The notes: generated from the letters alone by a model not told the origin. A stretch of DNA of 64,000 bases from Falsiroseomonas frigidaquae (GCF_012163145.1 NZ_JAAVTX010000008.1:62001-126000), one strand, 5' to 3'; positions 26,795 through 35,517 are shown, counted from the stretch's first letter. Numbers and translations are program-made.

Positions 26795-27914
26795 GGGTCA
26801 TCCCAAGGAAGCGGTCCGGGTGCAGGTCGCGCGCGTGGTCCGGCAGCGCGCCGGTCAGGATCGCCTCCGCCAGCGGGCCGGCATGCACCGCGGCGAGCGT
26901 GACGCCGGAATGGCAGGTGGCAACGAAGCAGCCGGGATGCGTCGCGCTTTCGGCATAGGCCGGAAAACCATCCGGCGTCATCGGCCGCAGCGCCGCCCAG
27001 CTGCGCACCATCCGCGCCTGGCCGAGCACCGGCAGCACCCGCAGCGCGCGGGCGGCCATGCGGGCCAGGGCGGCGGTGGTGGTCGCGGCCTCGAAGCTGC
27101 CGTCATCCTCGCTGGTCACGCCGATCTGCACCGTGCCGTCGCCGGTCTGGCGGATGGCGCTGGCCGGCAGCGGCAGGATCGGCGCCAGGCGCTCGGTCAC
27201 GATGTTCTGGCCGCGCACCGGACGCACCGGCACGTCCAGGCCAATCATTTTCCCGAGTGGCGTCGTCTTCACGCCGGCTGCGATCACGATGCGCCGCGCC
27301 GCCACCTCGCTGCCATCCTCGCGCAAAATCCGGTAGCCGCCCGCCACGGGTTCCACCGCCTGCACCGCCGCACCCGGCAGATGCGTGCCGCCGGCCCCGC
27401 GCATGCCGGCCTGCAGGCCGCGCAGCAGGGTCAGCGGATCGACATGGCCATCGGCCGGCTGGAAGCTGGCGCCGCGCACCTCCGGCCCCAGCGGACAGCC
27501 GGGCATCAGTTCGGCCAATTCCCGGCGGTCCAGCATCCGCAGGCCTTCCTGGCCCTGGTTGTGCATGCGCTGCACGAACTGGCTGCGGGCGGCGAATTCC
27601 CCCTCATCCAGGCAGAAGGTCAGCCCGCCCACCGCGCGGTACTGCACGTCCCGCCCCGCCAGCGCCGAGGCGCGTTCCGCCAGCGCCGGCCACAGCGCCA
27701 CGCTGCGGCGGGTCCAGGCAGCATAGGCGGGCATGCCGTCGCCCTTGGATTGCGACCAGACCAGCCCGAAGTTACCGCGCGCCGCGCGCAGCGCCACATC
27801 GCCCTCATCCAGCACGGCCACCCGCGCGCCGCGTTCGGCGCAGCCGAAGCCGATGGCGGAACCGACCATGCCGCCGCCGATGATCGCCACGTCAAACATA
27901 TCAGGGGAAGACAT
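26778..27914 (-). CDS. FAD-dependent oxidoreductase, DadA/opine-oxidase beta-like
   Basis: A 378-residue DAO-fold flavoprotein: FDVAIIGGGMVGSAIGFGCAERG, NFGLVWSQSKGDG, a long central substrate domain, and the closing VRSWAALRPMTPDGFPAYA and CHSGVTLAAVHAG. It is the first gene of the 13-kb reverse unit, 66 bp from the divergent receptor at 27981. The start may be ATG 27914 or ATG 27899; neither has a strong ribosome site. It resembles opine and sarcosine-type oxidases. The compound oxidised is not evident. Confidence 0.83.
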   Translation of the reverse strand: MSSPDMFDVAIIGGGMVGSAIGFGCAERGARVAVLDEGDVALRAARGNFGLVWSQSKGDGMPAYAAWTRRSVALWPALAERASALAGRDVQYRAVGGLTFCLDEGEFAARSQFVQRMHNQGQEGLRMLDRRELAELMPGCPLGPEVRGASFQPADGHVDPLTLLRGLQAGMRGAGGTHLPGAAVQAVEPVAGGYRILREDGSEVAARRIVIAAGVKTTPLGKMIGLDVPVRPVRGQNIVTERLAPILPLPASAIRQTGDGTVQIGVTSEDDGSFEAATTTAALARMAARALRVLPVLGQARMVRSWAALRPMTPDGFPAYAESATHPGCFVATCHSGVTLAAVHAGPLAEAILTGALPDHARDLHPDRFLGMTHVSSH

Positions 27915-27980
27915 GCTTGCGAGGGTGGCGCGGCCGGGACCATCCTGCAAGCCGGGAAGGCTCTCGGAAGGACAGAACAG

Positions 27981-29489
27981 ATGCGAAGCACGCTGCTGGC
28001 GATGGCGCTGGCGCTGACGTTGCCGCTCGGGGCCCAGGCGCAGACGCTGCGGGTCGGGCTGATCGCGCAGGACATGGGCACCACGGACCCGCACCGCGCC
28101 AGCGCAACGCAGGACAAGGCACCACTCGCCTGGGCCTATGACGGGCTGGTGCGCTTCCCGCCCGGCTCCGCCGACCCGGCGAAGCTGGAGCCGGATCTGG
28201 CGGAGCGCTTCACCCGCAGCGCCGACGGCCTGACCTACACCTTCCACCTGCGCCCCGGCGTGCGCTTCCACGATGGCAACCCGCTGGAAGCCGAGGATGT
28301 GGCCTATTCGCTGCGCCGCGCCGCGGACAGCGCCCGCAGCGCCTTCGCCGGCAGCTACGCGCCGATGACGGCGGTGGAGGTGGTGGACCCGATGACGGTG
28401 CGCGTCACGCTGAAGGAAGCGGTGGCCGGCGCGCTCGGGCTCTTCGCCAACTACCATGGCGGCATGATCGTCTCCCGCCGCGCCGATGCCGGCGGGCAGC
28501 CGCCGGGCACCGGGCCGTTCCGGCTGGAGCGCGCCGGCGGCGGCGCGGCACGCATGGTGGCCTTCGACGGGCATTGGCGCGGCCGCCCGGCGATCCGCGC
28601 CATCGACCTGCGCTTCATCACAAGCGATGCGACGCGGGAGCTGGCCTATACCGCCGGCGAGCTGGACCTGATCATCGGAAGGCGGGAACAGCGCTGGGTG
28701 GCGCGGATGCAGGCGCATCCGAACACGGTGGTGGAGGTATTCTCCCCCGGCGAGTTCCGCACCCTGCTGATCAGCAGCCGCAGCGCGCCGCTGAACGATG
28801 TGCGGGTGCGCCATGCGGTGCAGCATGCGATCGACACGCAGGGCATCGCCCGCTTCGTCGGGCTGGATGTCGCCACCCCCTGGGCCAGCCCGGTGCCGCC
28901 CGGCTACCTCGGCGCGACGGAGGATGTGCCGCGCTTCCCGCACGATGTCGCCCGCGCGCGCGCCCTGCTGGCGGAGGCCGGGCACCCGGATGGCGTGACG
29001 ATCCGCGCCGTCGTCTCCTCCAACTCCGCCCAGCTTCCGGTGATGGAAGTGATCCAGGCGCAGCTGCGGCGCGCCAATATCCGGCTCGACATGGATGTGG
29101 TGGAACACGCCACCTACCATGCCCGCATCCGGCAGGACCTGTCGCAGCTCACCTTCTATGGCGCCGCGCGCTACCCGGTGGCGGACAGCTATCTCAGCCA
29201 GTTCTACCATTCCCGCAGCGCGCCCGGGCAGCCGACCATGTCGCTGAACTTCGCCCATTGTAGCGCAGCGGATACCGAGATCGACGCGGCGCGGGCCGAG
29301 CCGGATGAGGCGAGGCAGCTGGCGCTTTGGGCCACGGCGCAGCGCAAGGTGATGGAGGCCGGCTGCAGCCTGCCGCTGTTCGACCTGAAGCAGGTCTGGG
29401 TGCGCCGGGCCGGGCTGAACCTGGGCTACCGGCTGGAGGGCGCGCTGAACCTCGGCCCGGCCATCACGGCCGCCACCCGCCTGGAATGA
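27981..29489 (+). CDS. ABC transporter substrate-binding protein, family 5 (opine/peptide type)
   Basis: A 502-residue periplasmic receptor with a short signal peptide (MRSTLLAMALALTLPLGAQA). QTLRVGLIAQDMGTTDP, YDGLVRFPPGS, TFHLRPGVRFHDG and GTGPFRLERA follow. ATG 27981 has GGAAGGACAG upstream. It is divergent from the long oxidase/transporter unit and paralogous to the receptor at 17788-19347; it probably loads the same DppBCDF channel with a second ligand. The frame is open far upstream, but only because it runs antisense to real genes. Confidence 0.9.
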   Translation: MRSTLLAMALALTLPLGAQAQTLRVGLIAQDMGTTDPHRASATQDKAPLAWAYDGLVRFPPGSADPAKLEPDLAERFTRSADGLTYTFHLRPGVRFHDGNPLEAEDVAYSLRRAADSARSAFAGSYAPMTAVEVVDPMTVRVTLKEAVAGALGLFANYHGGMIVSRRADAGGQPPGTGPFRLERAGGGAARMVAFDGHWRGRPAIRAIDLRFITSDATRELAYTAGELDLIIGRREQRWVARMQAHPNTVVEVFSPGEFRTLLISSRSAPLNDVRVRHAVQHAIDTQGIARFVGLDVATPWASPVPPGYLGATEDVPRFPHDVARARALLAEAGHPDGVTIRAVVSSNSAQLPVMEVIQAQLRRANIRLDMDVVEHATYHARIRQDLSQLTFYGAARYPVADSYLSQFYHSRSAPGQPTMSLNFAHCSAADTEIDAARAEPDEARQLALWATAQRKVMEAGCSLPLFDLKQVWVRRAGLNLGYRLEGALNLGPAITAATRLE

Positions 29490-29490
29490 G

Positions 29491-29514
29491 GGCGGGCCGG
29501 TTGCCCGGCCCGCC
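29491..29514 (+). terminator. Strong stem-loop after the receptor gene
   Basis: GGCGGGCCGG (29491-29500) pairs perfectly with CCGGCCCGCC (29505-29514) around TTGC, a 10-bp GC stem two bases after the receptor stop. There is no T-run behind it, as is usual in GC-rich genomes, so it is either a terminator or an mRNA-stabilising end. Confidence 0.6.
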
Positions 29515-29553
29515 GCCTTCGCTAAGGTCACGCCCGCAAACCGGGGCGACTCC

Positions 29554-30849
29554 ATGACCGATATCGCGACACGTGTGGACCAGGCAGCCGAAGCGGGGGG
29601 TGAGGCGGCCGTGGTCTTCCTGCGCGACCTGATCCGCCTTCAGGCGGGCGGCGAGGAAGCGGTGCAGGCGCGCGTCGCCGCCGCGCTGGAGGATCTCGGC
29701 TGCATCGTCGAGACCCGCCGCTACCAGCCCGCCAGCATCGTGCTGCGGGAGGAATTCGCCAGCGAGACCGCCATGGCGACGGAGGAACGCGCGGCCGTCA
29801 TCGCCCGCTTCCCCGGCAGCGGCGGCGGTCGCAGCGTGATCTTCTTTGCCCATCCGGATGGCGAGGCGTTCCAGCCGCAGCATGGCTGGCTGCATGACCC
29901 GATGGCCGGCGAGATCGACAATGGCCGCATCCATGGCTGGGGCGTGGCCGATGACCTGGCGGGCATCGCCACGATGGTGGAGGCGCTGCGCGCCGTGCGC
30001 GCCGCCGGGCTGATGCCGAAGGGTGATGTCATCCTCACCTCCACCCCCTCCAAGCGCCATGCGCGCGGCGTGCATGCGCTGCTGCATGGCGGCATCACCG
30101 CGGATGCGGCGGTGTATCTGCATCCGGCAGAATCCGGCATCGGGATGCGGGAGGTGAAGGCGCTCGCCTCCGGCCAGCTGGTCTTCCGCATCGTGGTGAA
30201 GGGGCGCCTGCCGGCGACGCAGGAACCCGGCCACGCCGCTTTCGCGCATACCGCCATCAACCCGATCGACAAGGCGATGTCCGTGCTGGCGGCGCTGAAG
30301 GCGCTGGATGCGCGGCGCGGCGCGCGGGTGCATCACCCGGCGCTGGATGCCGCGGTCGGCCGCAGCACCAATCTGCTGGTCGGCGACTTCAAGACGCTCG
30401 GCGATGGCCGTGCCGCGCGCATCGCGCCGGCGGTGCAGCTCTCCTGCGCCCTGTCCTTCCCGCCCGGCGAGAAGTTGGCCGATGTGCAGGCCGAGGTGGA
30501 GGCGGCGCTGGCCGAGGCCGTGGCCGCAGATGCGGATCTGATGCTGGAGACCAGCTTCCTGTCCGGCGTCACCGGCGCCGAGGTGCCGATGGACCACCCG
30601 CTGTGGATCGAGACCTGCGAGGCGGTGCGCCGCGGCACCGGCACGCTGCCGGAAATCAACCCGATGCACACCTCCTCCGACATCCGCAACCCGATGGTGC
30701 AGTCGGGCATTCCCTGCGTCGGCCTCGGCCCGCTCTGCGGCGACCTGACGCAGAATGGCGGGCGGGATGAATGGGTGGATGTGGCGGATTACCGGCGCGG
30801 GGTCGCCGTGGTGGCGGCATTGATCGCCGGCTGGTGCGGCGCGGACTGA
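29554..30849 (+). CDS. M20-family peptidase-like hydrolase with altered active site
   Basis: A 431-residue M20/M28-like metallohydrolase: AHPDGE (H100, D102), GWGVADDLAG (D133/D134), LHPAESG (E193) and HTSSDIRN near the end give candidate metal ligands. Where the family carries the catalytic Glu-Glu (usually DEE after a beta strand) this protein has ILTSTPSKRHARG (about 160-172), with no acid. Either the subfamily uses another base or it is non-catalytic. It may trim a peptide or N-acyl amino acid imported by the receptor upstream. A mobile-element remnant sits exactly behind its stop codon. Confidence 0.78.
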   Translation: MTDIATRVDQAAEAGGEAAVVFLRDLIRLQAGGEEAVQARVAAALEDLGCIVETRRYQPASIVLREEFASETAMATEERAAVIARFPGSGGGRSVIFFAHPDGEAFQPQHGWLHDPMAGEIDNGRIHGWGVADDLAGIATMVEALRAVRAAGLMPKGDVILTSTPSKRHARGVHALLHGGITADAAVYLHPAESGIGMREVKALASGQLVFRIVVKGRLPATQEPGHAAFAHTAINPIDKAMSVLAALKALDARRGARVHHPALDAAVGRSTNLLVGDFKTLGDGRAARIAPAVQLSCALSFPPGEKLADVQAEVEAALAEAVAADADLMLETSFLSGVTGAEVPMDHPLWIETCEAVRRGTGTLPEINPMHTSSDIRNPMVQSGIPCVGLGPLCGDLTQNGGRDEWVDVADYRRGVAVVAALIAGWCGAD

Positions 30850-31010
30850 GAGCCTGACCCAAAAGATCGGCGGGTCGGTCCAGTGCAGCTTTTCCGCCCT
30901 GGCGGCGTCCGACAACTTGCCGATGCAGTCAGCATCGGCGGCGTTGCCGTCCTGGCCAGGACGAAAAATCCGCGACTGGCCCTCAGCCGCCGACCTTATG
31001 GGTCAGGCTC
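30850..31010. mobile_element. MITE-like element with 12-bp perfect ends and 3-bp target duplication
   Basis: The ends are GAGCCTGACCCA (30850-30861) and its exact complement (30999-31010). The similarity continues inward through AAG and TCGGCGG with two mismatches, giving about 24-bp terminal repeats. TGA flanks both sides (30847-30849 and 31011-31013), a TNA duplication typical of the IS1031 group of the IS5 family, which is common in Acetobacteraceae. At 161 bp it has no transposase gene. The left TGA is also the stop codon of the M20 gene, so insertion preserved that stop. Confidence 0.75.
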
Positions 31011-31089
31011 TGAGCGGGCCGCGCGCGGTATTTTGCATGGCGCGGCGCCGCGTGGCGCCGCACCTTGCCGGCCTTTGCAGGAGCGCTAA

Positions 31090-31587
31090 ATGAAATCCCC
31101 GATCACGATCAACGAGCCGGCCTGGCTGAGCGAGTTCAAGGCCTTCATCATGCGCGGCAGCGTGGTGGACCTCGCCGTCGGCATCGTCATCGGCGCCGCC
31201 TTCACCGCCATTGTCGGCAGCCTGGTCGAGGATCTGATCAACCCCGTGATCGGCCTGCTGATCGGCGGGATCGACTTCTCCAACGTCTTCATCGTGCTCA
31301 GCGGCGAACGCCAGGCGACTTTGGAAGCGACGCGGGAGAGTGGCGCGGCCGTGCTCGCGGTGGGGCGCTTCATCAACGCCATCATCAAGTTCCTGATCGT
31401 GGCGATGGCGATCTTCTGGCTGCTGAAGGTGCTGACCCGGCTGCGCGTGCGGCAGGAGGCCGTGAAGGGCCCGAGCTCCACCGACAAGCTGCTCGCGGAG
31501 ATCCTGGCGGAGCTGCGCGCGAAGCCGCTGGCTACGTCGCCCGCTGGGGCGCCCACTCCGCCCCCTGCCACGTCTCCGGCACCCTGA
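31090..31587 (+). CDS. mscL: Large-conductance mechanosensitive channel
   Basis: A 165-residue MscL: a cytoplasmic N-terminal helix, the first membrane helix with FIMRGSVVDLAVGIVIGAAF, a periplasmic loop, a second helix (FINAIIKFLIVAMAIFWLL), and a charged C-terminal helix (TDKLLAEILAEL) followed by a Pro/Ala-rich tail longer than usual. It forms a homopentameric pore that releases solutes on hypo-osmotic shock. The last 56 bp overlap the 3' end of the convergent BMP-like gene, so transcripts would be mutually antisense there. AGGAG lies upstream of ATG. Confidence 0.96.
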   Translation: MKSPITINEPAWLSEFKAFIMRGSVVDLAVGIVIGAAFTAIVGSLVEDLINPVIGLLIGGIDFSNVFIVLSGERQATLEATRESGAAVLAVGRFINAIIKFLIVAMAIFWLLKVLTRLRVRQEAVKGPSSTDKLLAEILAELRAKPLATSPAGAPTPPPATSPAP

Positions 31588-32461
31588 CCGCGCCATCCAG
31601 GACCGCCGCGCGCAGCACAGCCAGGCGCGCGGCGAGTTCCGCCGGCACATCGGCCGCGAGCGCCAGCCGCACCGCCTGCGGCACCTCCAGCCCGATGCGG
31701 CGGTCGGCGAAGGCGCCGGCCAGGAAGGCCTCGATCGCCGCCAGCATCGCCACGCCATTATCGGCGATGGCGGAGGCGAGGAAGACCGGGTCCTCCACCG
31801 TCCAGTCGCGCACATTGCCGATGGCCCGCATGCCCGCCGCCTTGCAGGCCGCGATCGCCCCGGCGCGGCCGCCATCCAGCATGGCGAAGTTCAGCGTGGC
31901 GCCCGCCGCCGCCTGGCCATCGATCCAGCGCGCCGCGAGGTCCGGGTCGTGCTGGTTGCCGCAGAAGCCGCTCAGCAGCCGTGCCGTGGGGTTGGCATGC
32001 GCCAGGCCGGCCGCAAAGCCGGCGCGACCACGCAGGCCGGGCGGCACCGGCTCGCCGGATAGATGCGCCGCGATGCCGCCGGGGGCGATCCACCAGCCGG
32101 CCAGCGCGCCAGCCAGGAAGGCCGATTGTTCCTGCAGCACCTCGAAGCCCGCGATATTGGGGCCGGTGATGCGCCCCTGGGTGACGGCGAAGGCGACATC
32201 CGGGAATGCGGGTGCGACCGCGGCAACGGCCGCCTCCCCCTGCCCGCCATGCGCCACCACCAACTCCGCCCGCGCGGCCGCGGCCTCGATGGTGGCGGTG
32301 CGGCGGGCGGGGTTGGGTTCCCAAACCGTCTCCAGCCGCACCGGCAGATGCGCGGCGCGGGACAGGCCCTGCACGCCGGCGGCATTGAAGGCGCCAATCT
32401 CCAGCGGGTCCGTGCCTGGCCGCCCGAACAGGACGGCGACGACCCGGGGCTTGCTGCTCAT
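31532..32461 (-). CDS. BMP-family (PnrA-like) binding protein without signal peptide
   Basis: A 309-residue protein of the basic-membrane-protein/purine-nucleoside receptor fold: FNAAGVQGL, VWEPNPARR, VVAHGGQGEAAVAAVAPAFPDV, and GPNIAGFEVLQEQSAFLAGALAG. Usual members are secreted lipoproteins, but this one begins MSSKPRVVAVLFG directly with the first beta strand and has no signal peptide or lipobox. ATG 32461 is fixed by ATGA overlap with the Bug gene, so cytoplasmic location is likely. It is divergent from a ureide/purine-breakdown unit, which fits a purine-related ligand. Confidence 0.78.
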   Translation of the reverse strand: MSSKPRVVAVLFGRPGTDPLEIGAFNAAGVQGLSRAAHLPVRLETVWEPNPARRTATIEAAAARAELVVAHGGQGEAAVAAVAPAFPDVAFAVTQGRITGPNIAGFEVLQEQSAFLAGALAGWWIAPGGIAAHLSGEPVPPGLRGRAGFAAGLAHANPTARLLSGFCGNQHDPDLAARWIDGQAAAGATLNFAMLDGGRAGAIAACKAAGMRAIGNVRDWTVEDPVFLASAIADNGVAMLAAIEAFLAGAFADRRIGLEVPQAVRLALAADVPAELAARLAVLRAAVLDGAVRVPETWQGAEWAPQRAT

Positions 32462-33435
32462 TGCGCGGTGAGGCCCAGCGCCTTCACCGCGCCGCCGACC
32501 ACACGCACCTCCTCCGCTACGAAGCGGGTGAAATCCGGCTGTGTCATCGGCCGGACGGCGATGCCGTGTTCCAGGATGCGGCTTTTCATCAGCGGGGAGT
32601 CGAGCGCCGCCGCGACCTCCGCATGCAGCGTCGCCACGATCGGCGCGGGCAGGCCGGGCGGGCCGGCCAGGCCGAGCCAGTTCTCGGCCAGCAAGCCCGG
32701 GAAGCCGGCCTCGGCCGTGGTCGGCACGTCCGGCGCCATCTCCTGCCGCGCAGGGGCGGTGATGGCGATGGCGCGCAGCCGGCCGGCGCGGATGTGCTCG
32801 ACATTCTGCGGCAGCGTGTCGAAGGACAGCGGGATGGCGCCGCCCAGCAGATCCGCCTGCATCGGCGCGCTGCCGCGATAGGGCACATGCGTCAACGCCG
32901 CGCCGGTGCGACTCGAGAAAGCCTCGCCGAAGATGTGGGCGACGGAGCCGGCGCCGGAGCTGCCATAGCCCGGCGGCCCGGACTGCGCCTTGATCCAGGT
33001 GACCAGCCCGGCGAGGTCCGTCGCCGGCACCAGGCGCGGGTTCACCATGATGACGAGCGGCGTGGCGCCGAGATAGGCGATGTGCGTGAAGCCGGTCACC
33101 GGATCATAGGGCACGTTCGCATAGATGGGCGGGGAGGTGACGATCGGCGCGGTGTTGGACAGCAGCAGCGTCAGCCCATCCGCCGGCTGCGTCGCCACAT
33201 AGGCCGCGCCCAGGGTGCCGCCGGCGCCGGGCCGGTTCTCCACCAGCACGCGCTGCGGCAGGCGCTGGGACAGTACCTCCGCCAGCACGCGGGCGACGAT
33301 GTCGGAGGACCCACCGGGCGGGAAGGTGACGATGATGCGGATGGGGCGCGACGGCCAGGCTGGCTGCGCCAAGGTGGCCCTGCTGGCGGAGAAGGCGGCG
33401 AGTGCCGCGATAACGGGCAGGTTGCGTCGGCGCAT
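32458..33435 (-). CDS. Bug/TctC-family solute-binding protein
   Basis: A 325-residue receptor with signal peptide (MRRRNLPVIAALAAFSASRATLA). PIRIIVTFPPGGSSDIVAR, VLVENRPGAGGTLGAAYV and a late APDVPTTAEAGFPG follow. ATG 33435 has GAGG at suitable spacing; ATG 33441 and 33444 are alternatives adding two or three residues. It is ATGA-linked to the BMP-like gene behind it and divergent from the racemase/ureide genes, so it may take up a ureide or related acid. No membrane partner is in the window. Confidence 0.86.
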   Translation of the reverse strand: MRRRNLPVIAALAAFSASRATLAQPAWPSRPIRIIVTFPPGGSSDIVARVLAEVLSQRLPQRVLVENRPGAGGTLGAAYVATQPADGLTLLLSNTAPIVTSPPIYANVPYDPVTGFTHIAYLGATPLVIMVNPRLVPATDLAGLVTWIKAQSGPPGYGSSGAGSVAHIFGEAFSSRTGAALTHVPYRGSAPMQADLLGGAIPLSFDTLPQNVEHIRAGRLRAIAITAPARQEMAPDVPTTAEAGFPGLLAENWLGLAGPPGLPAPIVATLHAEVAAALDSPLMKSRILEHGIAVRPMTQPDFTRFVAEEVRVVGGAVKALGLTAQ

Positions 33436-33506
33436 GGGCATCATCCTCGGTAGGACCTGGGCCGAGGCAATTGCCGTGCCGCGCGAGGCCGGTGCAGGCT
33501 GCGCGG

Positions 33507-34262
33507 ATGGACGCCCAGACCCTGATGCCGGAGGCCCCGCGCCTGCTGGCCACCATCCTGCCCTCCGCCAATACGGTGGTGGAGCGCACCACACAGGCGC
33601 TGCTGCGCGACCTGCCCGGCGTCGTGCCGATCTTCACCCGCGTCGCCAAGCGCGGCGCCGTGGACCCTTTCCCGGACAGCTATGACTGGGAGGCGATGAT
33701 GCAGGCGGCCGAGTTGCTGGCGGATGCGAAGCCGGATGCGCTCATCTGGTCGGCCAGCAAGGGCGCGGTGATCGGGCTGGAGCATGACCGGGCGCTGGTG
33801 CGGCGGGTGCGGCAGGAAACCGGCCTGCCCTGCGCCACCTCCGGCCTCGCCTTGCTGCGGGCGCTGGAGCTGCTGGGCGCCAGCCGGGTGGCGCTGATCG
33901 GGCCACATACGCGGGACTACAACCTGCGCGCGGCTCGCGGCCTGGCGGCGGAGGGGGTGGAGATGGTGGCGGAGGCCAGCATGGGCATCACGGACAACCT
34001 GGCCTATGCCTCGGTCGGCCAGGCGGCGGTGGCCGGGCTGGCGCGGCAGGTCGCGCGACCGGGGGTGCAGGCCATCATCGTCTGGAACACCAACTGCGCC
34101 GGCGCGCCGATCGCCGCGGCGCTGGAGGCCGAGACCGGCATCCCATTGCTGGATGCCACGGCGCTCGGCGTCTGGGGCGGGCTGGGCGCGGCAGGCATCG
34201 CGGAAAGCCCTGGCCGGGAGTGGGGGCGGTTGTTTACGCTGCCTGCAAAGGGGAATGCGTGA
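33507..34262 (+). CDS. Asp/Glu-racemase-fold protein, arylmalonate decarboxylase / maleate isomerase group
   Basis: A 251-residue member of the Asp/Glu racemase superfamily: LATILPSANTVVERT, SYDWEAMMQAAELL, CATSGLALLRALELLGASRVALIGPH, and VWNTNCAGAPI with the second catalytic cysteine (C197). The place of the first cysteine (LIWSASKGA, about 80-88) has none, as in arylmalonate decarboxylase, which works with one Cys. ATG 33507 is preferred to TTG 33471. Its stop shares a base with the next start. In this setting it may act on a ureide- or malonate-type acid; a racemase role is less likely. Confidence 0.78.
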   Translation: MDAQTLMPEAPRLLATILPSANTVVERTTQALLRDLPGVVPIFTRVAKRGAVDPFPDSYDWEAMMQAAELLADAKPDALIWSASKGAVIGLEHDRALVRRVRQETGLPCATSGLALLRALELLGASRVALIGPHTRDYNLRAARGLAAEGVEMVAEASMGITDNLAYASVGQAAVAGLARQVARPGVQAIIVWNTNCAGAPIAAALEAETGIPLLDATALGVWGGLGAAGIAESPGREWGRLFTLPAKGNA

Positions 34263-34615
34263 TGTCGGCTGGGATCTCGGTGCATGCGGTGGATGTGGCC
34301 AGCGGCCGGCCGGGCCTCGGGATGAAGGTGGAGATCCACCGCATCCTGCCCGATGGCAGCCGGCAATCCGTAGCGGAGGGCCGGCTTTCGGCCGATGGCG
34401 CGCTGCACCACCCGGTGACCAAGGGCGAGGGCGTGCAGGAAGGGCTGCATGAGGTGCTGTTCCATATCGGCGACTTCTTCGCCGAATCGGCCAGCCCGCC
34501 GCCCCCCTTCCTCGAACTCGTGCCCTTCCGCTTCCGGGTCTTCGACGCCACGCTGCACTACCATCTGCCGATCAAGTTCACCCCCTGGGGCTTCTCGCTG
34601 TATCGCGGCGCATGA
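34262..34615 (+). CDS. uraH: 5-hydroxyisourate hydrolase
   Basis: A 117-residue transthyretin-related enzyme that opens 5-hydroxyisourate to OHCU in urate breakdown. The active-site blocks are present: SVHAVDVASGRPG (His 7 region), a GRL arginine, HYHLPIKFTPWGFS, and the terminal YRGA, which differs from the usual YRGS in the last residue. ATG 34262 overlaps the preceding stop by one base and its own stop overlaps the allantoinase gene (ATGA). No urate oxidase or OHCU decarboxylase gene is in the window, so these must be supplied elsewhere. Confidence 0.92.
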   Translation: MSAGISVHAVDVASGRPGLGMKVEIHRILPDGSRQSVAEGRLSADGALHHPVTKGEGVQEGLHEVLFHIGDFFAESASPPPPFLELVPFRFRVFDATLHYHLPIKFTPWGFSLYRGA

Positions 34616-35517
34616 GCGACCTTAAGGGCGGCATGCCCCCGGCCAGCCGCGACCTGGCCGGGCGCGCCGGCGCCGCTTCGCCCGCCAGCTGGCCGGGTGC
34701 TGCGAAGCTGGCGCTCTCCTTCGTCGTGAATGTGGAGGAAGGGGCGGAGCTGTCGCTCACCTCCGGCGATGCGCGCAACGAGGCGGTCTATGAGGCGCGG
34801 GAGGAAGTGGCGGGCCACCCCGACCCCTGCATGGAAAGCCACTTCGGCTATGGCAGCCGCGTCGGGCTGTGGCGGATTTTGGATGCCTTCGACGCGCATG
34901 GCGTGAAGGCCACCTTCTCCAGCTGCGGCCGGGCCGTGGCGGCGACGCCGGTGCTGGCCGCCGCGCCGCATGCGCGCGGGCACGAGATCTCGGCGCATGG
35001 CTGGCGCTGGGAAAGCCATGCCGGGATGCCGGAAGCGACGGAGCGCGCGGTGATAGCGGCGACGGTCGCCGCCATCCGCGACGCCACCGGGGAACGCCCG
35101 GTCGGCTGGCACACGCGCAGCGCCTCCTCCGTCAACACGCGGCGCCTGCTGCTGGAGGAAGGCGGCTTCCTCTACGACAGCGACAATTACGACGACGACC
35201 TGCCCCGGCGGCACGGCGCCACCCATGTGCGCCTGCCCTATGCCTTCGACACCAACGACATGCGCTTCGCCCCCGGCGGCGGCTTCGTGCAGCCGGAGGA
35301 TTTCTCGCGCTACTGCATCCACGCCATCGACTGGCTGCTGGCGGAGGGCGCGCCGCGCATGCTCTCCATCGGCCTGCATCTGCGCATCATCGGCCGCCCG
35401 GCGCGCATGCCGGGGCTGGCCGCCGTGCTGCGCCATGTGGCGGGGCGGGAGGATATCTGGGTGGCGCGGCGCTGCGACATCGCGCGGCACTGGCTGACGC
35501 AGGAGACGCGGCGGTGA
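34612..35517 (+). CDS. puuE: PuuE-type allantoinase (polysaccharide-deacetylase fold)
   Basis: A 301-residue NodB-fold protein of the metal-independent allantoinase type. LALSFVVNVEEGAE, ESHFGYGSRVGLWRIL, EISAHGWRWESHAGM, GWHTRSASSVNTRRLL, YDSDNYDDDLP and a late MLSIGLHLRIIGRPAR all match PuuE rather than chitin deacetylases. It should hydrolyse (S)-allantoin to allantoate. It is tied by ATGA to hydroxyisourate hydrolase and by GTGA to a racemase gene, consistent with stereochemical control of allantoin. The fused OHCU decarboxylase domain seen in some relatives is absent. Confidence 0.9.
   Translation: MSDLKGGMPPASRDLAGRAGAASPASWPGAAKLALSFVVNVEEGAELSLTSGDARNEAVYEAREEVAGHPDPCMESHFGYGSRVGLWRILDAFDAHGVKATFSSCGRAVAATPVLAAAPHARGHEISAHGWRWESHAGMPEATERAVIAATVAAIRDATGERPVGWHTRSASSVNTRRLLLEEGGFLYDSDNYDDDLPRRHGATHVRLPYAFDTNDMRFAPGGGFVQPEDFSRYCIHAIDWLLAEGAPRMLSIGLHLRIIGRPARMPGLAAVLRHVAGREDIWVARRCDIARHWLTQETRR

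Noticed and set aside
25566-27980. Forward open frame of about 800 codons running into the receptor gene at 27981
   Set aside because: It lies antisense to three flavoenzyme genes with clear motifs, is rich in Arg/His/Gln, and the receptor's signal peptide starts at 27981.
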